From Galeopsis tetrahit (taxonomy: Eukaryota > Streptophyta > Magnoliopsida > Lamiales > Lamiaceae), in contig OY776128.1 in the NCBI GenBank assembly GCA_963675135.1, positions 68,268,670-68,332,669 on the forward strand: a stretch of 64,000 bases of DNA. The letters are read 5' to 3'. Made by a program: the position numbers and the translations under genes. Position 1 is the first letter of the stretch. Each line of letters starts with the position of its first letter. Below are positions 44,887-55,500 of this stretch, in pieces. The notes under the pieces are model-generated. The model saw nothing but the letters and a program-made list of their open reading frames with translations, had not been told where the DNA came from and searched no databases.

Positions 44887-46529
44887 TGTTGGTCCTGAAA
44901 GGAGTATATAACAAGTGTATGGGGGGGGGGGGGAATACACTTGTATGCAAATTCTTTTCTAACTTGATCAAACCAGAGCTCAGCAAGGTTGTCTTGGACA
45001 ACTCTGCTGAAGATGATTAACTCTTCTAAGATAATCAGACTACTAAGTACTATTGAGTACTTAGTTGAATAACTATCTAGGGGAGTTATATGTGCGGAAT
45101 AGTGGTTGGCCCTTTTAGTTTAGACTCCTTTAGATTCTGAAATCACTTAGTCAAATCAATACAGTCCAGTTTCAGGGAACTTGTCCAAATCAGTTTTGCA
45201 CAGTCTTTGAATGTTTATCCTTTGAAAGATCAGTTTTGTGTGCAGTGTTGAATGTATGAAAGTACTTGAAATGTAAATCAACACAAGAGTTTATAGTGGT
45301 TCAGAGACTCAAGCTCCTACATCCACTTTCCCTGATTTAACAGGATAATTCCTTCACTCTTAGAATTAACTTGTTTTATAGTGCCAAGGTGCACTTGATC
45401 AAGAACACCACTCCTTGGTGAATTGATCCCTAGGATGTCTAGAGTCCTAGTACCCTCTTCTCAACTCAGAACTGAACTGTTCTTCTCTCAACAGTCAGCT
45501 CCTACCACTTCTACTACTACAACCTTCTCACTTTCACTTTTGAAAGATATGAGGATTGAAGTAAGGTTCCAACTAATGAGATATCCTTTACAATGAAGAT
45601 CAGTGTATAAGGATAGGATATCTCTCTAAGCTTGTGTATGGATATACAATGTAGTTCAGCTTAGATGAAGTAATTGAAGACTAAGATAGTCTTTGAAAGC
45701 TTTGAAAGCACTCTTGCTTGTGAGTTCTTGTCAATGTTGGATTGTGTTGAGGTACTTTCAAATGGTCTTCACACTTCTGTATTTATAGACAAATGAAGGA
45801 TTTGCCCGTTGGAGAGGCAGCCCCAAATGTCCATAAATGTCTTATTTCAGTTCTTCAACTTAGAAGACAGAATCTTGATAGTGACATGTCCTCATTTGGG
45901 AAATAAACGGCTGTTAAGACTTTGTCTTCATTCTGCAGCACTCTTCCCAATGTCTGACTTTCAGATTCTCTTGTTAAGACTTGGACATGGCTTCTGAAGG
46001 TTGTTCCATTGATAGGACAACATTCCTCATCATTTGGACAACTCTCCTTATCACTATCAGCAGTCTTGCTTATCAGCAAGGTTGGCTTGCTCTTCTTCAG
46101 ATGACTTGGCTCATACCCTTTGTTTCACTTCAAGGTGATCTTAGCATGTTGATTTGTAGTTCTCTAGGGTATGGTTGTCTCTATTTCTTCAGCATAGTTG
46201 ACCTCAACTTTCAGAGCACTTGATCTTGATTTCTTGTACTGAGACAACTCATCTGGACAACTCTCCTGATCAGTATAGTTGGTCTTCAAAAGACTTAGTG
46301 TTGTATCCAGAGTTTGAGCCTTGAGGGGACTAGTTCTTGATGGACTTCTAAGCATGTGTTCCCCCTCAAATTGTGCATCTACTCATCTAAGAGCTACCTA
46401 ACATATTAGCTCCTCATCTAGCCTTTATACTATATGTTCTAACATTTCTAGAACATATTCAATTTGACTTAGGCATGTCTCAGGGGGTTTTGGTATTAAA
46501 TCAAAACATATCTCATTTTATTCCCAACA
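44887..46529 (-). repeat. 3' LTR of Sirevirus-like element, 1643 bp
   Basis: It runs TGTTGGTCC...TTCCCAACA on the plus strand. It is the full-length LTR, with a 13-base G-run at 44921-44933. It contains two segments missing from the other LTR. Confidence 0.93.
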
Positions 46530-46530
46530 A

Positions 46531-46543
46531 TTTCCCCCTTTTT
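46531..46543 (-). other. polypurine tract of Sirevirus-like element
   Basis: On the minus strand AAAAAGGGGGAAA lies against the 3' LTR start. Confidence 0.85.
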
Positions 46544-47060
46544 GATGATGCCAAAACCTATACAACTTATGCAAAAGTGACTTAGCTACACCTATTACAT
46601 TAATCTTCAGAAGACATGACTAAGGTCAATTATCCTGAAAAATAATGTGTTAGTGTACTCACCATTCATGTTGCACATAGGTTTCATAGATAGGCATAGA
46701 GAGATGAGTGTATCTTGATTCAAAGTAAGTTCAACTATCATTCATTAGAAAATCATTACAGACATGTTGATAGTTGAAATTAACACTAAATACATCAGAG
46801 CATGAATCATTAACACTAAATACATCAGAGCATTTCACTATACAAAATATTTCTAGAATTTTAGAATCAGATCAAATACTAACAACACTCAGCAGTATTT
46901 GGATCAGAGCAAAACATCAGATATCAGAGAATCATGCTTATATCAGAGTAATCCAAAGCATATCAGAGCAAACAAATTTTTCACAGCACACCACATCAGC
47001 ACTCTTGACCATATTTTAGCATAGTTGATCAATCAAGATAGGTCAGAAGACTTAGCCATT
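46544..47060 (-). other. spacer between extra frame and 3' LTR
   Basis: Noncoding. It contains a 30-bp direct repeat (AACACTAAATACATCAGAGC at about 46781 and 46811) and further ATCAGAG motifs scattered up to 46975. Confidence 0.7.
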
Positions 47061-48659
47061 TCAAAGATCATCCTCAGGAGGTGGCAGCATCCCATATTGT
47101 GCCCACACTCTTCTTTTCAAGGCCATGGCTTCTTGGTTTGTTCCCTTAGGTCCAAGAACCATCTTGTTTAGCTTGAGGATCTCAGTGAATTCTCTCAGAA
47201 TTCTTGCTTGATCAATCCATCCTTCAAGCTTTGGAGGCATGTATATGATTGGCTTGGGAGCAGTGAGTTCAAATCTTGCAATGTCAGCAGCTGCAAGCAA
47301 TTGTTGATAAAGTTCTCTGTAGTACTCTATCATGAACTCAGCAAAAGTGGAGTTGGCATCCTTTCCATTCCATCTGTCAATGACATAGTAGTCATAGACA
47401 AACTCCCTTTTTGCTTCCTCCCATGAGTCATTCAACTGTTTTGGTACCCATTTATCCAAGTGAGGATATTTGGTGTCCATTGGGATCAGTAGCTGTGGCT
47501 TCATCTTGTTATATGTTGCTCTCTTCCTTCTTGGCTTCTGGAAGTCTGCTCTTCTCTTATCTCTTGCCCTTTGTGCTTCATCCATCAAATCCATCTTTTC
47601 TTGGGCCCTCATCATGGCCAGTTTCTGTTGAGTTTCAGGGTCTTTGCCATACCCTTCATGAAACAGCTTTGATGGATCATTTAACACCACTACTTTCTTC
47701 TTCTTGGGTCCTGGTCCAAAGCCTTCTTCATACAGCTCCTCTACATCTTCAGAAGCTTTGGCACCTTCAGTGGACTTAGTCTCAGTAGACTTTTCTTTTT
47801 CAGAAGACTTGTCTTTTTCAGCATTCTTGGGTTCTTCAGCAGTTTTGGCCTTCTTTGAGATAGGTTCATCATCAACAACTCTGAATTCAGGTGGAAGATC
47901 AAGGCTGTTGGGAAAGCCAGTGAATTTCTCAACTTGTCTTTTCTTTCCTTTTGCCCTCTTGATCTTTCCTCTAGTTTGGACACCTTCAGCATCTTTGTCC
48001 AAACCAGATACCTCACCACCTGGCCTTTGCTGTAACCTCACTCTTTCCTCTTGAGCTGAGGCCATTGAATTCTTCAAGGCAAGTGCTAACTGCTCTTCTT
48101 CATCCAATTCTTCCAAGTTTAGCACTGCTGGCTCCTTTCCCTTTCCTTCAGGAGCTATGTCCTTACCCTTTCCCCCTTTGACTGGGCTTCCAATTACTAA
48201 GGCACCTTTTGCTCTTGCTCTTTCCCTTTCCCCCTTTTTGGCAGCATCAAAACATTCAGGCTTCAATTCACTCATAGTAGATGCCAATAAGGACTGGGCT
48301 TGGGTTAGAGACTTCATCTCCTCCAACAGATATACATTCTCATCATGTATATTTTGCATCCTATCACTGCTCAAGCTAAGGAAAGCTAGAACAGGCTTCA
48401 TTTTCTGTTGAACAACCTCCTCCATGGTTGCCTTTAAAGATGCATCTAGTTGGGCCTTAAGAAGCTCAGTGAGGTTGGCCACTGCACCTTCAGCAATGTT
48501 GGCCAATACCTCTTGGGAAAAAATTTCTGAGGCTGCTTTCACCATAGCTAGCCTTTGCTCTTCAGCTCTTTGTCTTTGCAGGGCAGTCTTTCTTCTAAGA
48601 GCTTTCTTTACCACTGATCTCAATGTCTTCACATTCCTATTGTGGTTGATTCTTAGCAA
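47061..48659 (-). CDS. Sirevirus env-position frame, downstream part (532 codons)
   Basis: It continues the 1051-codon frame (48666-51821) in the same phase after a single TAG. The protein is Lys/Glu-rich, with coiled-coil-like stretches and basic clusters. PKKKKVVV resembles a classical nuclear localisation signal, and KRAKGKKR is a second. No signal peptide or clear membrane segment is seen, so the label env-like rests on position only. Sireviruses often carry a variable extra frame here, and its function is unknown. The methionine at 48659 need not be a real start. Confidence 0.75.
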   Translation of the reverse strand: MLRINHNRNVKTLRSVVKKALRRKTALQRQRAEEQRLAMVKAASEIFSQEVLANIAEGAVANLTELLKAQLDASLKATMEEVVQQKMKPVLAFLSLSSDRMQNIHDENVYLLEEMKSLTQAQSLLASTMSELKPECFDAAKKGERERARAKGALVIGSPVKGGKGKDIAPEGKGKEPAVLNLEELDEEEQLALALKNSMASAQEERVRLQQRPGGEVSGLDKDAEGVQTRGKIKRAKGKKRQVEKFTGFPNSLDLPPEFRVVDDEPISKKAKTAEEPKNAEKDKSSEKEKSTETKSTEGAKASEDVEELYEEGFGPGPKKKKVVVLNDPSKLFHEGYGKDPETQQKLAMMRAQEKMDLMDEAQRARDKRRADFQKPRRKRATYNKMKPQLLIPMDTKYPHLDKWVPKQLNDSWEEAKREFVYDYYVIDRWNGKDANSTFAEFMIEYYRELYQQLLAAADIARFELTAPKPIIYMPPKLEGWIDQARILREFTEILKLNKMVLGPKGTNQEAMALKRRVWAQYGMLPPPEDDL

Positions 48660-48665
48660 ATATTG

Positions 48666-51600
48666 CTATTTCTTTACATCCTTTGAAACTGACCTCATAG
48701 TGTTCTTAGCCTTGATGACTTCAGTGGAGATGGTTTGCAGACCAGTCTCAACTCCACTGATCCTTGCTTCCAAGGTAGGTAACACCACATCTTCTGAGCC
48801 AGTTAGTCTCATTTCTACAGATGCCAAGGTTCTTCCATGCTCATCCAAAGCTCCAGAAGTTTCTGCATGAGCTGTTTGGACTTGATGAGCCAAAGAATCC
48901 AATTTCTCTGATTGCATCCCAAGCAAGGCTTGTGCTGATCCACTATCAACTTGGATGGGTGCATCTGTTAAGAGTTCATCTGCAAAAATTTGATCAAAGG
49001 TTATACATGCAATATCAGACAAATCAAATGAGTCAGTAAAAACACATTTATCTCCCTCAATGTCTTTTTCATAAGACTCTGATACATCAGTAGTCTTCTC
49101 CTCATTTTCAACTATTTCTTTTCTCCCTTCATTAATGATTTCCTCACTTAAAGGTACAGGCCTCCTCTCATCAAGGGATTCCTGAAGTTCAGATTTGACT
49201 TCAAGAATAGCCTGCCCTTCCTCACTTATATCACCCTCATTTGGTGGTACACTCACTATCCTAGTGATCACCACATCTCTTTCATCTACTACTCCCTCTG
49301 GTTTTTCAACTATCATCTCCTTTTCAACTCCTTCACCTAGACCTGCAGCATCTCCACCTTCAACAAGGTTCAAAGATGGCAGTTGTGGGGAGATCACAGT
49401 GCTTATATCAACAGCCACTGAGTCATCCTGAATGATTAAGGGCTGATCAGTGTCCAACTCATCTGACACTGAATAGGCCTTAACCAAACCAGCCTCTAAT
49501 ACAGGAACCTCCACATCTTTAGGTTGTGTCTTGGGTTCAGAAGAACCTTCATTGGCAGATGTGTCTTTGGTTGTGTTACCACCCTTGGTCAACACCTCTA
49601 AAGATACAGAGCCTTTCCTATGATAGGTTCTAGGAGGGTTGGATAATCTTTCAGATACAAAAGGCTTAGGGATATTGGCTTGAGGGGTTTCAGGAGGGTT
49701 TAGTTTTGAGGGGTTTGAGGGATCATCAGGGGAATCATCATCATTAGAGCTACTTTCAGGGTGTTTGATGCCCTTAGCTTTTCTTTCCCTCTCCTCATTA
49801 ATCTTATCAGCTACCAGCTTTGCAAACACTTCCTCATCAATGAGAAATCTTGTCTTTGAAACTCCAGCAAAGTGTAGCAATCTGTTCTCCTCCACTTGCC
49901 ACCAGTTTGCACCCTTATCTTGGATGACTTGTGATATCTCCATCATAGACTTGTCTTTTACATCAACAAGCATCCTTAGATCATGAAATGTCTTCTGAAT
50001 TCTTGGAAATTCAGCAAGCTGTGGGTACAGACTGTCCACAGTAGCCTTGGCTCCTCCTCTGAGCATACTTTCATAAGTATACTCCTCCTCATCTCCACTT
50101 GAATGGGGACTTTGGGTTATAGGGGAGTTGGCTCTGGGTTCTCCTAATGTGGCTTCAGGAAGGTTTAGTTCAGGAATGTTGGCTTCAGAAGGGTTGGGTG
50201 CAATAGAAGGTGCTTCAGTTGCTTTTGAGAGCAATGGATCTGAAGGGGCTTTACTCAGGGGGGTTGGCTCAAAGAGTGCAACTTCTAAAAGCTTTGAATA
50301 ATTGAGCATAGATGAGTCAAGGGGAGAGTTTAATCTTGTCTCATCAACTGCTATATCTGCTAGCACATCTATCCCACTTCTTTGCACATTCCCTTCAGGA
50401 GAGTATCTCTTTGTAAGATTGATGGGGGTGATAGGTTGATTGGTTGGGGTTATATGGGTTTCAGGGGAGTTGGGCTCAGGGTTCTGAATTTCAGGGATGT
50501 TGGCCTCTATTGGTTGACCTTCAGGGACCTTGGATTCTGGAGTACCAGAACCAGATGAGTTGGTCCTTGACTTGGATTTGGTCCTGCTTTCAGCTCTGCT
50601 CTCTCTAAGAGCAAGTTGTAGAGACCTTTCCTCTTGGAGCTCCAACACCTTTTCAGTAGGCTTGTCCCTTCTCTTGCTAGCCCTACTGCTCCCACTTCCT
50701 TCACCATCCTTCTCAGGGACAACCTCCCTGATCCTTTTATCACCCTTAGACTTTTGTCTAGTCTCATTGTATTTCTGTCTCAACTCTTCTGAATGATCAG
50801 AAGGCACACTCACTCCCTCTTCAGCAACTTCTTCAATTTCAGTTGAAGCATCTGATTTCTCCTCTGAGGGGATTTGAGACATTTTCCTTGTTTTCACCAT
50901 TCTGGCCTTTGTCCTCTTCTTCAACTTTGGCTTTTCCTCCATCTTCTCTTCAGCAGGTTTGGCCATTAGCATCCTCCTTTGCTCAGTTTTCTTGCTGAGC
51001 TTTCTGAACAGAATCTTTTGGGCTGGGAGGGGCTTTGCAAAGGTTTGCATCTGTGAATAATGGGAGAACTTCTCAATCAACAAGCTTGCCCTGGTGCAGT
51101 ACTTGAGTTTCCCATCTAGCACAACCTTGTTGTGGGCTCTCACTTTAAACTTGGCCTTTTCCTTCAACATCTCAGATATGATGAAGGTCCTCCAATCAAA
51201 CTTGATGCCTTTGTCACTAACATTAATAATAGCAGCCATGATTCTGATTCTTGGATGGCTGACTTGCTCCAAACTTCCAGTATTGCTCAAGAGACTCTTA
51301 GCAACTACCTCAAAGAGGTTGAGAAATTCCGGTTTGAGAGTCTTCTTGTTTTGTGTTGAAGAGATGGGACCTGGAACTATGAGCCATTCTTGTGCTATCT
51401 CCTCTTCATGATCAGCACCATAAAATTCTGGATTCCTTCCATCTGAAGGCAATCCAAAGGCTCCTTCAAGATCTTCTGAAGAGAATTTCACTCTATGAAA
51501 TCTCTCTTCCTCCTCACCCTCTGCAATATATGACAGTTTGGTGGAAACTTCACCATCTTCTGGCTTACCTCTCCATTTAAGAAAGGCAAAGAACTCAGCC

Positions 51601-51821
51601 ATGTAGCTTTCCAGACAAGAGCTTGGCTTCACTTCCATAAACTTTTGAAGACCAGCCCTTCTCAACCATCTCAGGGTTGGAGTGATTTCAGGATCTTCAC
51701 TTGTAAATGATACTATTGGCTCAAAGTGAAGGTTGTTCTTATTGCTCAAGTATCCAAAATCAAGGTCTAGAGCCTTGTTGGAGAAATCTATGATCATCTC
51801 TGGTCTAACTTTGGGGGCCAT
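48666..51821 (-). CDS. Sirevirus env-position frame, upstream part (1051 codons)
   Basis: It opens at ATG 51819-51821, 698 bp after the pol stop. The first ~260 residues look globular (KWRGKPEDGE, EEIAQEWLIVPGP, SHPRIRIMAAIIN) and recall the N-terminal domain found in many plant retrotransposon extra frames, annotated as putative plant transposon protein. The middle and C-terminal parts are low in complexity, with repeated PE/NIPE motifs, acidic stretches and helices. It ends at TAG 48666-48668, and the same frame stays open for another 535 codons. How it would be expressed (spliced or subgenomic RNA) cannot be seen. Confidence 0.75.
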   Translation of the reverse strand: MAPKVRPEMIIDFSNKALDLDFGYLSNKNNLHFEPIVSFTSEDPEITPTLRWLRRAGLQKFMEVKPSSCLESYMAEFFAFLKWRGKPEDGEVSTKLSYIAEGEEEERFHRVKFSSEDLEGAFGLPSDGRNPEFYGADHEEEIAQEWLIVPGPISSTQNKKTLKPEFLNLFEVVAKSLLSNTGSLEQVSHPRIRIMAAIINVSDKGIKFDWRTFIISEMLKEKAKFKVRAHNKVVLDGKLKYCTRASLLIEKFSHYSQMQTFAKPLPAQKILFRKLSKKTEQRRMLMAKPAEEKMEEKPKLKKRTKARMVKTRKMSQIPSEEKSDASTEIEEVAEEGVSVPSDHSEELRQKYNETRQKSKGDKRIREVVPEKDGEGSGSSRASKRRDKPTEKVLELQEERSLQLALRESRAESRTKSKSRTNSSGSGTPESKVPEGQPIEANIPEIQNPEPNSPETHITPTNQPITPINLTKRYSPEGNVQRSGIDVLADIAVDETRLNSPLDSSMLNYSKLLEVALFEPTPLSKAPSDPLLSKATEAPSIAPNPSEANIPELNLPEATLGEPRANSPITQSPHSSGDEEEYTYESMLRGGAKATVDSLYPQLAEFPRIQKTFHDLRMLVDVKDKSMMEISQVIQDKGANWWQVEENRLLHFAGVSKTRFLIDEEVFAKLVADKINEERERKAKGIKHPESSSNDDDSPDDPSNPSKLNPPETPQANIPKPFVSERLSNPPRTYHRKGSVSLEVLTKGGNTTKDTSANEGSSEPKTQPKDVEVPVLEAGLVKAYSVSDELDTDQPLIIQDDSVAVDISTVISPQLPSLNLVEGGDAAGLGEGVEKEMIVEKPEGVVDERDVVITRIVSVPPNEGDISEEGQAILEVKSELQESLDERRPVPLSEEIINEGRKEIVENEEKTTDVSESYEKDIEGDKCVFTDSFDLSDIACITFDQIFADELLTDAPIQVDSGSAQALLGMQSEKLDSLAHQVQTAHAETSGALDEHGRTLASVEMRLTGSEDVVLPTLEARISGVETGLQTISTEVIKAKNTMRSVSKDVKK

Positions 51822-52363
51822 TGAAGGTTACAGAGGTGAAAATGAGAGAGTTTTGAGAGAGTTTGAAGAAAATGAGTTAGGGTTTCGAATGCTTGGGAAG
51901 AAGTGTGTGTGGGGAAGTTTTAAGACTTGAGAATATTCTAAAAAGAATGTTTGTCAATGAGTTGGTGAGATTTGTGTATTTTCAACTGTTGTCAAAAATG
52001 GAAAACACACTTGGACGGCCAGGATGAATTTCAGGGGAGTTGGCCAGTTTTGATCCAATGGTTAAAAACCAATGTAACAGTGAGTTATTGGTTTTATTCA
52101 AAACGTGGAAGGTATTTAATATTAGTTAATGGTTGGGGAGTTTTCGAGATAGATCATGGCTTGAAAAGTGTAATGCAAACAAGAGTTAAATCCTGGCATT
52201 TAATGCATGGAAAGTGACCTTTTGGGTGGGGGACAAATTAAATCTCATAGAGATGATATCTGTAATTGGGACAGATATCAAGGTAGACAATGATTACCCA
52301 AAATAGGTGCTTATCAAACCAAGAAAATAGTTTGATAGCCAAGACAACTTATCTGACCCTACA

Positions 52364-52475
52364 AGGACAAGTGTCCTGAAGAGATGTGGACAAGAGTCCT
52401 GAATATCAATGGACAAGTGTCCTGAGTAATTGTGATCATCTCTTCTGCACTTTAGTAGACTTGTCCAAGTCTACT
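52364..52475. repeat. cluster of short palindromes in the pol-to-extra-frame spacer
   Basis: There are four inverted repeats in 112 bp. AGGACAAGTGTCCT lies at 52364-52377. GGACAAGAGTCC (52388-52399, imperfect) and GGACAAGTGTCC (52411-52422) follow. The last is a 22-base repeat AGTAGACTTG-TC-CAAGTCTACT (52454-52475). The position matches the palindromic motif clusters reported for Sireviruses. Confidence 0.85.
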
Positions 52476-52519
52476 GAATATCAATTCAGCTCTTTTACTC
52501 CCATTAACTTCAATGAGTT

Positions 52520-55500
52520 TTACTTGTCCAACTTCCCTGGATCAAGTAAACCCAACTCTGCTGATAGCTCCAGAAACCTTGCCTCTGCAAGTGGCTTAGT
52601 TAGTATATCAGCTTTTTGATGATCTGTATGGATCTTGACCAACTTTATGTCCTTCTTCTCCACATGGTCTCTAATGAAGTGATGCTTGATGTCCACATGT
52701 TTGCATCTTGTATGCAAGACAGGATTTTGTGAAATAGCAATGGCACTATTGTTATCACAAAATATTGGCACTTCAGTAGAGTTGACTCTGTAGTCTCTTA
52801 GTTGTTGTCTCAACCATAGGATCTGAGCACAACAACTTCCAGCTGCAACATATTCAACTTCAGTGGTGGAAGTTGCCACTGTGTTCTGCTTCTTGGAGAA
52901 CCAAGATATGAGCTTGTTGCCTAAGAATTGACAAGTCCCTGAAGTGGACTTTCTATCAATTCTGCAACCTCCATAATCAGCATCTGAGTAGCCAGTTAAC
53001 TCAATGTTGTCATCAACAGGATACCAAAGGCCTAAGTTCTCAGTGCCTTTGAGATACCTCAAAATCCTCTTAGCAGCCTCAAGATGGCTTTTCTTAGGAT
53101 TTGCTTGGAACCTTGCACAAACACCTACTGCAAAGGTGATGTCAGGTCTGCTGGCAGTGAGATAGAGGAGTGAACCAATGATTCCTCTATACTCAGTGGA
53201 ATTGGTTGAAACACCACTCTCATCAGGATCCATCTTCCAATTTGTGTTCATTGGGATCCTTACTGGCTTGCTAGTAGCACACCCAAACTTCTTGATCATT
53301 TCTCTAGTGTACTTAGCTTGGTTGATGAAGATTCCTTCTTTTGATTGCTTGACTTGTAGACCCAAAAAGAAGTTCATCAACCCCATCATGGACATCTCAA
53401 ACTTGCTTTGCATAAGCTTGGAGAACTTCTCACACAGCTTTTCATTTGGAGATCCAAAAATTATGTCATCCACATAAATTTGGACAAGCAAGATGTCCTC
53501 TCCTTCAGACATTCTGAAGAGAGTTCTGTCCACAGTTCCCTTGGTAAATCCATGATCCAAGAGGAATTGTGACAGTGTATCATACCAAGCCCTAGGGGCT
53601 TGCTTGAGTCCATATAGAGCCTTCTTTAATCTGTAGACTTGATCTCCAATCTCAAATCCTGGTGGTTGATCCACATAGACTTCTTCTTTCAAGACTCCAT
53701 TCAGAAAGGCACTCTTGACATCCATTTGGTACACTTTGAACCTCTTGTGGGCTGCATAAGCTAGAAAGAGCCTTATTGCTTCTAGTCTTGCCACAGGTGC
53801 AAATGTCTCATCATAGTCAATGCCTTCATGTTGGCAATAGCCTTTTGCCACAAGTCTTGCTTTGTTTCTGACAATCACATCATTTTCATTCTTCTTGTTC
53901 TTGAACACCCACTTTGTTCCAATAACATCTTGATGTGAAGGTCTATCCACCAGCTCCCATACTTCATTTCTGGTGAATTGATTCAGTTCTTCCTGCATGG
54001 CTGTAATCCAATTGGCATCTTGAAGTGCTTCCTCAATGTCACTTGGTTCTTGCTCTGACAAGAAACAACAGAAAAGAACACTTTCACCATGAAATCTCCT
54101 TGTTTTGACTCCTATACTTGGGTCACCAAGTATTAGATCAGTAGGATGGTCAGACAACCAAGTCCTTCTTTTTCTGATCTCTTCAGTAGAGTTGTCCTCT
54201 ACTGAAGTTGAGTCATTTTGTTCATAAAATTCAGGGTAATTGAATGCAGGATCTAACTCAGGATCATAATCAGGGGTGTTGTCCTCAATGTCAGGGACAT
54301 TGGTATTTTCAACATTTCGAGTTCCCTCTTGATTATTTAATCCATTAACTACCTCAGCAGGAACTGCTTCTTCATTGGTAGTTGTTACCTGGATGTGAAC
54401 TGGGATTGGATCATTCAGTTCATCATTCCTTTTAGTGGGATTTGCCTCAGGAGAATTGCCTTCAGGGTTGTTGTCCAAAGTGAAGTTTTCAGGTGGGTTG
54501 GTTTGGACAACTTCTATGAAATCAGTGTCTTTGTCTTTTAGGCTCAGTCTGGTTGTCCTTTGTGTGATTTCTTCTGATTCCAAGTTCTCATTCCCGAACT
54601 CATGAATAGATTCATCAAACACAACATGAGGTGTTTCCTCTACAATAAGGGTTTTCTTGTTGTAGACTCTGAAAGCTCTACTGATTTGAGAGTATCCAAG
54701 GAATACTCCTTCATCAGCTTTGCTATCAAAGGCTTTCAGCTGATCTTTCCCATTATTGTGAATAAAATACTTGCAACCAAAAATGTGAAAGTATGACACT
54801 TTAGGCAATCTTCCTTTCCAGAGATCATAGGGGGTTTTGCCTTGCCCCTTAGTGATCAAACATCTGTTCTGAGTATGGCATGCAGTGTTTATAGCTTCAG
54901 CCCAAAACCTCTTAGGCAAATTAGAATCAGCAATTAAAGTTCTAGCAGCCTCTTTTAAAGTTCTATTTCTTCTCTCTGCAACTCCATTTTGTTGAGGAGT
55001 TCTAGCTGCTGAGGTTTCATGAGCTATTCCATTAGATGTGCAATACTCATTGATGTATGAATTAATGAACTCAGTGCCTTTATCAGATCTTATCTTGATA
55101 ATGCTAAGGCTTTTCTCATTTGACAATCTCTTTAATAGTTCAGGTAGTTTGACTTGAGTTTCCTTCTTATTAAGGAGAAATACTACCCATGTAAACCTAG
55201 AGAAGTCATCTACTACAACCAATGTGTATTTTCTACCATTTATGCTTGCAGGGGTAATTGGTCCAAAAAAGTCCATGTGTAGGAGTTCAAGCACCCTTTC
55301 AGTAGAGATGACTGGTTTTCCCTTAAATGAGGCTTTGATCTGTTTTCCTTCTTGGCATGGTTTACAAACATGCTCCTTAATGAAAACCTCATTAGGTAGT
55401 CCTTTAACTAATGTATTTCTAGCAATCTTGTTCATTGTTTTGAAGTTCAAGTGGTTTAATCTTTTATGCCATAACCAACTTTGTTCACTAGAACTCTTAG

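Noticed and set aside
48424..48870. 148-codon plus-strand frame
   Set aside because: It is antisense to the Sirevirus extra frame.
51094..51411. 105-codon plus-strand frame
   Set aside because: It is antisense to the same Sirevirus frame, with no independent support.
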